DNA of 64,000 bases from Enoplolaimus lenunculus (taxonomy: Eukaryota; Nematoda; Enoplea; Enoplida; Thoracostomopsidae), in contig JASANG010003953.1 of the NCBI GenBank assembly GCA_030248215.1, positions 1 to 64,000 on the forward strand, written 5' to 3'. The notes below the pieces were generated by a model. That model did not search any database and was not told the origin of the DNA. It saw only the letters and a list, made by a program, of their open reading frames with translations. Below, in pieces: positions 53,849-64,000 of the stretch; positions within the stretch are counted from its first letter, which is position 1; each line of letters starts with the position of its first letter. A program made the position numbers and the translations under genes.

Positions 53849-56800
53849 TATCACAAATATAAATTACAGAGACACTTTTGAAGAAATGGTAATAAGTATT
53901 GCGAATTGTCTTCAGTAATTCGGTAAGCCGGTCCTTTAAAACTAATTTGATTTCAAATTAAGGTGCGCGCCAAGTTTTTGTGAAATGGGTTGTTTTACAA
54001 AACTGTTTTACAATAGATAAGATAGCCCATGTTAACTATAAAGGCCTGCAAACTAAACCTAACCCTCAAGGTACGTGAAATAATTCACAGAAACCAACTG
54101 TCAATGCACCTGCCCCTATAAAAAGATATGATGTATGCAAACGTGAATATTGCGCAAAATAAGCTTGCCTAATTGAAGCCAATAAGCTTATGCTAAAGGT
54201 TTATTAAAAACAAACCCAAAAAATATATAAAAAATGGACCTTCCTTTGGGAGCCCCCCTCTGTTAATAATAACCACACTGATCGCGTAACGTTTTATGTG
54301 TCTGCAATCTTTGGAGAACCATGAGGACAATCAAATATTCCTAGAAATGCATTGTGACTTGTTACAACACTAATCTTAACGTGTTGTTTTTTCACCAAGT
54401 CCTTCGGAAGGTACTTCAAAATGTATGTCTATACATGTTTAGCTATATATCGTATACCTGTACTGTGTATGTTTATGTTTTGCTTCGAATCGTCTACTTT
54501 TATAGAGCATGACTTTTACAAACTCCAGATAAAGAATACTGATCAAGCACACTCACTGCACTTGTGGCTAATCTAAAGTTACTGTATTGTTTGTACCCCA
54601 GTCCATTTGAAGAAATTGGACAAATTTTATATATCTACGTAGACATTAAAACGTGGATAATCCATTATTTGTTCGACGACACTGTTGTGTATACCACCGT
54701 TTATCTAATGTTTGGATACCATATTAGCTACTGAAATAGGATCAATTATAGTTTCCACCTAAGCGCAACTACATTATTCAACTGGAAAAAAAGCCCAACT
54801 TGGGCAAAATTCATATGATTGGAAACCTTTATGCCGCAGGTAAAACTTTGTAACTAGAATTTTATGATATACATGTTCAGGTAGCCCAATTAGTTTTCCA
54901 CTGAAGCATATTGCGGCATTCGTTTAAACGCTTAAAATCTCGGCATCTTAAAACTTTAAGTACCACCAAAATTGAATACTCAATAATGACCTGGAAATAA
55001 AAAAACCGGAATGTCTATAGTTTATCTTCACATCCGCAGAAAATTCACCTGCCGCTTGGATAGGATTTTTGCGCGGAGTGTCTGGCAATTTCCCTAACGA
55101 AATTTTTTGTTTAATCGCGAAGTAATTTGATAGTAAAAATATGGAAACCAATATTGACGTGAAAAATGTTCTACATTTGTGCCAAAATCTACCTATGCAA
55201 ATATTCTCCTGCGTTTCTGAAATTTTTTAAGAAAACATCTGCTGTTTACTTTTTTTTAATTTTTGATGAATCAGTCTTTTTGTAGAATCGCATTTCTGCT
55301 GCATATCATTATTGAATAATCAGATATTCATTTCAATTATAGGTAATCATCGGGTACTGTTTTCGTTCTAAAAATAGCTCAGATTCCGGTTTGAACACAC
55401 GCATTGTTTTGCTTTGCAATATTTTACGAAACCCGTCCACTACTTAAATACGTATTTCACTTAACGTAGTACAAAAATACAACACATTTCATTCTGGAAG
55501 AAATATTGGTTCCCAGTTTTCGTTATTTTGACCGCTATCCGTCTGCACTATTTCTTACTAGTTTAGGGTTGGGCACGGAATAAAACCAACGAAAAAACAG
55601 TTAAACTCAGCAAATTTATCGCAAAACAGCCACAAAATTTCGCGTAAAACAGTGTAAAATTGATTTATAATCACGCTCCCGTCATCGCGAAGGCTGATTT
55701 ACTGCATTTTTATTACCCGTTCGATTAAATATAGTACCGGATGCGTATTTACTTCTCGTGCGTTAGATTTTGCATGTTGTGCTTTTCAGGATAGTGTAAA
55801 CGGGGAGGAACCAATGGCGAATCCAGGAATTTCTAAAATGGGGAGGTCGCTCGATATATAATGCAAACACTCGCGATAAAAGAAATTATAATTAAAAATA
55901 TAGGAAACAGAATCAGGAAGTCCAAATCCCAAAGTTAACACCGGAACGGTAGTGAAAAAATGCCGCACAATCCTAAACAAACCGGAATACCAGTTGCACA
56001 TTTGCTACTGTATACTTCTTTAGTTTTAAAATGACTGCTATATCAAACTGTGATTTTGCTGGATCTCTTCAATGCAACATTTGTTGCAGATATATGTCGC
56101 GTTTAGTTCCAAAACTACTAATCTTCTTGGTATGTTTTTACCGTACTCAGCCCACACACGTATGTGTACGAAATTTTTGGGGTATATGACAGATCTGTAG
56201 TGTGTATATTACGATTATCATCATGTGTTATCAAATAACAAAAATTGTGTCGTTCGGCGCGTTTGACTGTAAGTTTTGGCACAGTTTTGAGATTAAGTTG
56301 TCGACAAATACTAAAAAATGTGACTAAAAGCTAAATTTTCGACAGCGCTTTAATGTGATCTCCGGCGTAAGTAACCATTTCTCTTCTCACCTCCAGATAC
56401 ACCTTGCTGTAAAGTGTCAAACTCTTTGTTTTTAGGCTTATGTTTTCAAAAAACTCGAAGATTAAATCTTCAAAATTGTACCAAAATTTAAAGTTAAACG
56501 CATCGAACGATCAGCAATATTTGTAATACAGTGGAAAATGACACTACCGAAATTCCCGAAACCTGGGATAGAAACCTCATCGTATGTCAATTTTTTGCCT
56601 GAGTCAAACCTCCGTTTGTGCGTTAGCATTTCTATGACAGAAACAGACACTGATTTTCACAGGGAATCGATATCTGGTTATAGCTTGATTTTTAAACAAA
56701 TGGTGCCATTTAATGAGTATACATTTCTATAAAGTTTTGGCGGCAATTTTGTAAGTTTTAAAGTGCCGAGATTTTAGTCGTTTTAACGAAGGCCGCAATA

Positions 56801-58170
56801 TGCTTCAGAGAAAAACTAATTGGGCTACCTGAGGAAATTGTGCACGCCTGATCAACATGTATATCATAAAATTCTAGTTACAAAGATTTACCTGCGGCAT
56901 AAAGGTTGCGAATCATATGAATTTTGCCCAAGTTGGTCATTTTTTATGTTTTATTACTTTTACCTGTTTATGGGGCTAAAACCAAAGATCGGTTTTCAGC
57001 TAAATTGTCCGATCCGATTGAATTTATAAGTGAAAAAAACTCGAAATTCCACTTTTTTAGGTATTAACGATGGTGTTAAAGGATAGTTAAAATGTTTGGA
57101 ACGAATAGCGATCAAAAGAATGAGAACGGATATTGAAATAAAACTTTCTTACCATATTGTGAAGTCTCTTCCGATGGACGATGTTAAAAAACGAACACTG
57201 TATGGTGAGAGTAGTGTCAAATTAAACTAGCTTTTTAGATAGTTTTGTTTGTCGTCATGGTTCTCAAGGGATCTGAGTACACATCTAATTGCGCTAACAA
57301 AGCGGGTTTTAATAGAATGGGGCTCCGAAAGGAGGTACATTTTTTACATCTGCGCAAACGTTATAACGCGGATAATCCATATGTTGGAATCAATACTTCT
57401 ACTCAGGGAAACTGTGTTATATCTCCCTTGCGTTTGTTGGAAAAAATAATCATTATATAAACCTTAGTCATAAAATTATAACTTTTATTTTTGTTAAAAT
57501 TTAAAGCCTTCGCATTTAAGAATCGTGTATCAAAATTGAGTTTTACTCCCAAAATCGCTGAGAAACCTGCAGAAATTCTACCCTAATCGCGGGTCGATTT
57601 TACATTCGGTTGCATCTTCAGAGGAAAATTAAACAAGGGTTCATTTTACTATGCACAACTGAAAAAAGAATAAATACAAAGTTTAAAACATACTAACATA
57701 CTAAAAAATGGAAACACAATTTTAATTAAGCGGTTCGAAAGAGAAGAAAATAAATAAGATATCGCGTCTGTAGTTTTATTAAAAGTGTTAAGATATCAAA
57801 ACGTGCCAAACGTTTCTGAAACTATAAAAATTCAAAACACAGTACCTCCTGTATTGGTATTAAAGCCACGGACGGGTGCCGAGTTATTCAACCGGAGCCG
57901 AAGATTCAGCATAATTTGCCAAAGTAGAAGCCGTAGTCGAATTGTTGAAATTGCATGCCAAAGTTTAATGTGAAACGCACCAAAAGATATAAACTTTGTG
58001 AAACTGAAAAATTTCAATACAATTTTCTATAACAATCGCAGGAATTGACAGGGTATACCTTGATAATGATACCTATTTTAGCACCATGGATAGATTCTCT
58101 AAGAAGCGATGGAAACTTTACCTGTGCCAAATTTGTGTACTGCAATAAAATGAAACATTTAGTTTTACTA
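53849..58170. other. Repeat-rich intergenic stretch, no gene supported
   Basis: Contains isolated family 2-type right ends (AAAACGTGGATAATCCATTA near 54664; ACGTTATAACGCGGATAATCCAT near 57380) and part of a shared repeat (57145-57385). It also contains a segment with CCGAAATTCCCGAAACC near 56545 and a GTGCCGAG...CCGGAGCCG fragment near 57870, both resembling hAT-like interiors. None of the short frames has domain features or consistent splice sites. Confidence 0.5.
57145..57385. repeat. Shared repeat, copy 1
   Basis: Aligns by eye with 60650-60872. Shared blocks are GGTTCTCAA, ACACATC, TTTTAATAGA/TTATTAAAGA, GGGGCT and a family 2-like end (GCGGATAATCCAT). Confidence 0.5.
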
Positions 58171-58559
58171 ATGGGTCATCCACCTTATAATGCGTGCGCT
58201 AATGTTAGAATTTGTCCAACCACCCGGTAGGGATCTGTGTACAAATGTAAGATGCAACTATGGTGTAGGTACAATTTTATGCGTTAAGTAGACACTACTA
58301 ATTGTTTTGACATTGTCCAAAGGCGTCGGGACAAATGTAAAAAATTGAGCAAAAAAATAAGTGTATATATGTTTTTGTGTTGTTGTTATGTATGCTTGCG
58401 ATGCTATATGAACACAGTGCAATATGTCTTCATGTCCTCGTTAGGGACTATTGGACTTTACAGTGGTCTCGTAATAGACTGCGTTAAAACGACGTCGGGC
58501 CTCACTCAGACCCAGACATTTTTTGTTGTAGCGCGTGCAGTATAACGTGGATGTTCCAT
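58171..58559. mobile_element. Family 2 MITE, 389-bp copy
   Basis: ATGGGTCATCCACCTTATAA at the left; GCAGTATAACGTGGATGTTCCAT at the right. No ORF. Confidence 0.78.
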
Positions 58560-60082
58560 AAACTACTGTGTTTGCAAAACGCTCCTTCCGTAGTACGATT
58601 GAATAAGTTAGTCATTAAATGACTATTTTTCCCCGCCATCGAGCAACATTACATTGCATAGTAGCATACTAATAAAGATGTAAAACGGAGATTCTAAACG
58701 TTCAATACTAAACAAAAACAAAACTGTCAAACGGTTTTATTAACAGCTATTTGTTCGAAAGAATTATTTAGTATCATAGTTTAAACAGCTGCGTTCTTCA
58801 TTCTAGAAACAATTCACGTTTTCTATGTTATTATTTTTACCAATGCACATCATCAATTTGTAGAAAAACACCAAGTCAGTAAACCATATTAATCTCTGTA
58901 CGCCAACGTGTAAACTCTATTTTAATTCAAAGTACTAGAGCCGAACTTCATATTTCCAATAGCAACTGCACTTTCGACTTGGAAGCATCTAATTTTCTTT
59001 TTCCTTCATAAACCAGCGAATTATTACGGCAAATTCGAAATGCAGAAATTTTTATTAATTTAGTCGAATATTCTTCGTCAAAGGCAAACAAAATAAGCGC
59101 CTATTACGTCGCTAGTGGTGCGGATGTGGTGAATCAAAATAACCGTATTTTTTGCATAACCGGTGTACTTTTTTGCATGCCTGCAGCCAACATCCAGTCA
59201 AAAGCAGCTGAAGTATTAAAATTATTGCGTGTGCATAAGTAGCTAACAGGCAGGTTATCGTTTCTTAGAACAACAGCAAAAATTCATTCAGAGCTGAGTC
59301 ATTTTAAATTTGGAAAATACGCACTCAAGATGCGGTAATCATTTTAGAAACACTACCGCGTTTCTAAGATGGTCGTGGGAATGGAGGGAACCGTCAATAA
59401 GTACGTACGAAGCGCTGCAAGAATATCTGAATGAATTTTGTTGGCGCGATCGCTTTCAAAAAGAAGCATTTTAGTATTTATGTTCTCACATCAGAGAACA
59501 GGTTTCCTGTACTAAAAATTAGAAGACTGTTTTATTCCAAAAACCCTCTCAAGGGCTATCTTTATACCTATAGTCCTTCCAAGGACTAAATACTTGATAT
59601 TTTGCTGGCTGAATCTATTTTTCCTCTAATGCTATCAATAAAAGTTTCCCCCCTTATGGTGTCAATTAAAGCTTTCCCGTTACTTATAGGGGTAAAACTT
59701 TAATAATCGATCCATTAAGTAGATGGTAACCAAACATTAGATTGAACGCAATTTTCTTTTTGGTTCATAAGTTATATATCGGGGTCGTCTTATAAATTTA
59801 GTAAAAAACATCTTTATCATTAATTTTGAATTTTCCAAGCGACCATTAAATTTGTACTTTGACATGTGGTTCAAAATAAAATGCGAAAAATTCCTTTCAA
59901 TTTCGCTGTTCGAAACTTTTTTACCTTCATAGTTCAAAGGGCGTTTGAGAATCGAAACTTCCTAGTATGAAAATATCGTTTTGCGACGTTTATAGTTCAC
60001 TTGGATTTGATTTTCAAGTTCAAATTCAATACTTTCAATTTCGGTTTCACTTTTCATAATCTAAAGACTCCCGTTCTGTTTA
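58560..60082. other. Non-coding stretch, nothing recognised
   Basis: AT-rich. A small block at 59520-59700 repeats CTATAGTCCTTCCAAGGAC and TTTCCCC motifs. No gene is seen. Confidence 0.5.
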
Positions 60083-60442
60083 TTTGTCATCCACATAATA
60101 GTGCGCACTAGTGTTAAAATTGTCCAGGTCTGGGTAAGGACCCATGTCATTTTCAGGAACTCTGTAAAAAGGATGTTATATTTAGAATTAGACTCTTTGC
60201 AGAGTCCAAGGACAACACAGACATCCTGCTTACAGGGTCTTCAGTGTCGTTACACTCACAGAACATAGCGTATAATGTCGTTACACTGTAACGAGACACT
60301 ATTCGAAGGGACTATTGTTGTACATTTGGTTTAGCAGGAGCTATGCACAAAAAATAAAATGTATTTCGTAGAAACAGCGCTGTAGCGAGCGTTTGCGTTT
60401 TGTTAGTAGTCCTTTGTCCCTACTCCCTTAGAACATGATCCA
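60083..60442. mobile_element. Family 2 MITE, diverged copy
   Basis: Left end TTTGTCATCCACATAATAGTG followed by GTCCAGGTCTGGGTAAGGAC, as in the 51756 copy. The right end is near CATGATCCATTA (60432-60442), less well kept. Confidence 0.6.
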
Positions 60443-60649
60443 TTAATTATGAACTTTTTACGCAATATACGCACCTTATTGTGGACAGCGCAGTAATTTT
60501 ATTAATTAAAAATGACAATGAACTGTTCTACGGTATGGTATTTGCACACTTTAGTCTCACTCTATTTACTTTTACAAAGCGTAGATTTCGAAATAATACA
60601 AAAAAAAGTATAAATATATCCAACATATATTTTGAAATTTTTGAAGTCC

Positions 60650-60872
60650 ATTCCCTGCGACTATGTGGAAAACAGATACTGTGCTAGTTAGTGTTGTGAC
60701 AAATCAAAGTGCCTTTTTAGAGAGTCTTGTTTACCTTCGTGGTTCTCAAATGATTTGTGGACACATCATATATTCCACAAAGAAATTGGTTATTAAAGAG
60801 GTGGGGCTTCAAATATGATGTACTTACAGTTTGTTACATTCACGTAAATCTATCGTGGATGGCCCATCAAAC
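60650..60872. repeat. Shared repeat, copy 2
   Basis: Counterpart of 57145-57385, ending AAATCTATCGTGGATGGCCCAT with a family 2-like terminus. Confidence 0.5.
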
Positions 60873-61562
60873 CAGATTTGTGAAAACAGAAAAAGAGCCG
60901 GTTGAGGAACTACTCTTGCTTTACAAGGAACTTACGACTCGACGTAAAACAAGTCGGTTTAAAGAATTGACCTGCAGTCTTAAATAGTTTAAATTAGTAT
61001 CAAAACGCAAAATTAAATAATTCAAAACTAAATCTGAAATCTTAAATTGTATAATTTAGGTAATCTTATTAAATCTAATGCAAGTAATGGTTAGTTCATC
61101 GCGTTGCAGCCATGCTATTATTCATTTATGCAAATTCAAGCCCTACGCCTTCTTGTATATGTGATAGTATCTCTTTTAACAGACCGATACTAAGAAATTT
61201 TAAAATATTACTTTACAAATTAAATTTAGAATTAGCGTCTCACTTAATCAACGTAGGCAGCCATGGTTATAAATAAATTAAAATTAGTTCTTTGTATTTC
61301 GTTTCCTGAAAGCTACACTGGCCACAGCCAGAGCAAACAAGTGGCTAGTCCTGCTATGATGTACCGTCCTTGTGTAGGTAGTTATCATACTGTAGAACAT
61401 AACATTTGAGACCCAGATGAGCGCCAAATATCGGAAATATATACTAATAGAAATAAAGGTGTGCTCCTGTTGTTGCATAACGAAATGATGCTCTCGCATT
61501 AGTCACGGGACAAAGTGCTGGATATGGTCCTCATAAATTAAAGTTTATGTTTGCATGGCATA
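60873..61562. other. Non-coding stretch, nothing recognised
   Basis: AT-rich sequence between two transposons. No gene, RNA or repeat termini seen. Confidence 0.5.
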
Positions 61563-61970
61563 CTGTAGTGACCCGAATAAGACGGGGGACTGATATTTAT
61601 TTGTCCTCTCCAGAGAGTACCACTGTTATTCGGTTTGGACTGTTACTTATTTTTAACCCGCGCTCTGCCACCTTTCGTTACTGTCATATCCGGTACTGCA
61701 AGTATCCGTTGATTTAAACGTTTGTCTTGTATCAAAAGCTTGGGCGATAATGCATTGTAATATATACTTTATCAAAATTTAAGTATGCTTTAAAGTTTCG
61801 AACCCAACCTTTCTTTGGTGCTGGAGTCAATTGTACACTACAATCAGGATAGACTGTATTTAGGGTTTAGGCGCTCTATCCGCTCACGGATGCTTATTAC
61901 GCATAAGGACTTATGGATTGGGAGTCAAAATGGGACCTCCTCTTATTACCCCATCTTATTCGAGTCACTG
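61563..61970 (+). mobile_element. Family 1 MITE, copy F
   Basis: It starts CTGTAGTGACCCGAATAAGA at 61563. The right end near 61970 is worn (CTTATTCGAGTCACTG). Interior blocks of the family are present. Confidence 0.85.
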
Positions 61971-62339
61971 TTATTTAACGTGGATGCAAGTTTTTAAAAA
62001 GTGAGACGGTGCTCACGCTTTCATGCAAATATGGTGCAACAATATAACAATATCTACATCATTGCATAATTTCGTAAGTTTAGCCAAATATTGAACTCAA
62101 TTGCGACTTCAATTTAGAAAGTAAGAAATCATCGAAGAGCCACGCCTTTGAGAAACGTGATTTTGAAATTTTTCTACGGTCGCAGCTGTCCCACTTGTCC
62201 GACTTTCCGCTGTCCCAACTGCGCCGATGTCCCACTGTCTCCCCACAGTGTGAACGGATATTGAAAATCGGAAACGGAAGCGCATAGTGATCAAAATAAC
62301 GGAAACGGAAGCGCATAGTGATCAAAATAAAGGAAACTG

Positions 62340-62590
62340 AAAGGCTTTGGTTTAAACATAGATTAAATCTTAAGTCTAGGCTTAAGCTGAGGTTTAGCAA
62401 TAGGCTATGGTTTGAACACAGATTAGACCGTAAATGGCATAGACTTAGGCTAAGGCAGAGGCTTTAGGAATAAGCTTTGGTTTAAACATGGATTAGACCC
62501 TCAATAACCCTCGGGCTAGATGTCTATGCTTACGCTTAAGCTTAGGCTTAGGCTTATGTTTGGGCTTCCGTATAGGCTTAAGCTTTAGGA
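62340..62590. repeat. Long degenerate TTAGGC/TTAAGC hexamer tract
   Basis: About 250 bp of AGGCTTAAGC, TTAGGCTAAGGC and GCTTAGGCTTAGGCTTATG, including two to three exact tandem TTAGGC units near 62535-62555. A 65-bp block with GGTTTAAACATAGATTA recurs three times (62350, 62408, 62475). Confidence 0.65.
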
Positions 62591-62602
62591 GCATTCCAAC
62601 TA

Positions 62603-63027
62603 CTGTAGTGACTCGAATAAGAGGGGGGGCTGACACTTATTTGGCCTCTCCAGAGGGTACCCCCCTTTTTATTTGGTTACGAACTGTTTTTTACTTTTAA
62701 CCCACCCTCCGCCGTACTTCGTTAACGATATATATTTGGTACTGCAACTGCCCGTTGAATTAAACGTTTAGGGCGATAATGCAAGGCTATACTTAGGAAT
62801 GTACTTTCAAAATTTAAGTATATATACGCTTTAAAGTTTCGAACTCAAATTATTTGGGCCTGGAGTCCTTTATGCGCTACAAATAGGGATAATTGACATT
62901 TATTGACTCTAATTAGGGTTTAGGGACTCTATCCGCTTACGGACTCTTATTAGGAATACGGACTCCTATTGATTGGTACTCAAAATGGGGACCCCCTCTT
63001 ATTACCCCCTCTTTCGGATCAATACAG
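62603..63027 (+). mobile_element. Family 1 MITE, copy G
   Basis: It starts CTGTAGTGACTCGAATAAGA and ends CCTCTTTCGGATCAATACAG, with TA on both sides. 425 bp. Its right end abuts the satellite array. Confidence 0.9.
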
Positions 63028-63030
63028 TAC

Positions 63031-64000
63031 GATCAAATTCCGAAATCCCAAAATCTCAATATTCCGCCTTCGACCATATACTGAAGCCCAAATTACACCT
63101 TCGACCATATCCCGAAATCCCAAAATCACACCTTCGACGATATTTCCAAATTCCAAAATCCAACTTTCAGTCATATTCCAAAATCAACTTTCAACCACAT
63201 CCCGAAATACCAAAATCCCACCTTCGACAACATCCTGAATTTCCAAAATCCCACCTTCGACCATATTCCCAAATTCCAAAACCCACCTTCGACAACATCC
63301 CGAATTTCCAAAATCCCACCTTCGACCATATTCCCAAATTCCAAAACCCACCTTTACTCAGATCCCGCAATAAAATCCAAAACTCCACCTTCGACCTTAT
63401 CCGGAAACCCCAAAATCCCAAAATCCCACCTTCGACCATATCCCGAAATCCCAAAATCCCACCTTCGACCATATTCTATAATTCCAAAATCCTACCTTCT
63501 GCCACATTCCAAAATCCAAAAATCCCAAAGCCCACATTCGACCATATCCCGAAACCCAAAATCCACCTACGACCATAACCCGAAATCTCAAAATCCCAAG
63601 TTCGACCATATCCCGACCTTCGACTATATTTTATAATTCCAAAATCCTACCTTCAGCCACATCCCAAAATCCAAAAATCCCAAAGTCCACCTTCGACCAT
63701 ATCCCTAAATCCCAAAATCCCACCTTCGACCATATTCCATAATTCAAAAATCCTACTTTCAGCCAGATCTCAAAATCCAAAAATCCCAAAATGCACCTTC
63801 GACCATATCCCGAAACTCAGAAATCCTACTTTCGACAATTTCCCAAAATTCAGAAATCCCCCTTCGACCATATTCCGAAATCCCAAAATCCCACCTTCCA
63901 CCATATTCTATAATTCCAAAATCCTACCTTCAGCCACATCCCAAAATCCAAAAATTCCAAATCCACCTTCGACCATATCCCGAAATCCCAAAATCCCACC
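63031..64000. repeat. Satellite array, about 33-45 bp units, running off the window
   Basis: Head-to-tail units of the type CACCTTCGACCATATCCCG followed by AAATCCCAAAATCC, with longer variants carrying ATTCTATAATTCCAAAATCC and TACCTTCAGCCACATCCC. From about 63480 on, these alternate as a higher-order unit of roughly 130-250 bp. Open frames across it are artefacts of the repeat. Confidence 0.9.

Noticed and set aside
62973-63578. 201-codon frame and its antisense partners
   Set aside because: The product is only the satellite unit translated over and over; it begins in a MITE end.
63031-64000. CRISPR-like array
   Set aside because: Units are contiguous variants of one satellite without unique spacers, and the DNA is eukaryotic.

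Overview
The window is animal nuclear DNA. It is AT-rich, has spliced genes with GT-AG introns (mostly GTAAGT/GTAAGC donors), and more than half of it is non-coding sequence full of short inverted-repeat transposons. The gene content (a titin/kettin-type Ig protein, a doublecortin-domain protein and an IL-17-like cytokine of the nematode type) and the many degenerate GCCTAA/TTAGGC hexamer tracts fit a protostome and suggest a nematode, possibly a repeat-rich early-branching one. The species assignment is inference.

Three host genes can be read. (1) A doublecortin (DCX) gene on the minus strand, 24768 down to 10626, with five coding exons whose phases all join (741 codons). The DCX domain is encoded near the start; the rest is Lys- and Ser/Thr-rich low-complexity sequence. 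(2) A four-Ig-domain titin/kettin-like protein on the plus strand, 29917 to 39296, with eleven coding exons behind a probable 5' UTR exon (555 residues). It has one GC-AG intron, a NAGNAG acceptor and a possible 51-nt cassette exon. (3) A single-exon secreted IL-17-like protein on the minus strand, 42255 to 41320. Genes 2 and 3 are convergent, about 2 kb apart.

Mobile DNA fills the rest. At the left edge lies a fossil Polinton segment (N-terminal part of the DNA polymerase B gene plus a small zinc-ribbon-like ORF), followed by a 20-bp minisatellite. From 44655 to 53848 there is a badly decayed Gypsy-type LTR retroelement with short terminal repeats. It has been hit by two copies of one MITE family and one TTAA-flanked MITE, and it contains an internal minisatellite. 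At least nine families of short DNA transposons recur. Family 1 has TA target sites and termini CTGTAGTGACCCGAATAAGA (8 copies). Family 2 has termini ATGGGTTATCCACGTTATAC. There are also a TTAA-flanked piggyBac-like MITE carrying a tRNA-like Pol III box, two near-perfect 210-bp foldbacks, hAT-like CAGGGTG elements, a 0.9-kb element with about 220-bp inverted repeats, and others. The right end is a satellite array that runs off the window.

The host genes show no functional relation to each other. Their introns are where many of the transposons sit, so the long introns (for example 8.3 kb in the DCX gene) are built largely from MITEs. The long stretches 24.8-29.7 kb, 42.3-43.6 kb and 53.9-61.5 kb show no gene I can support.
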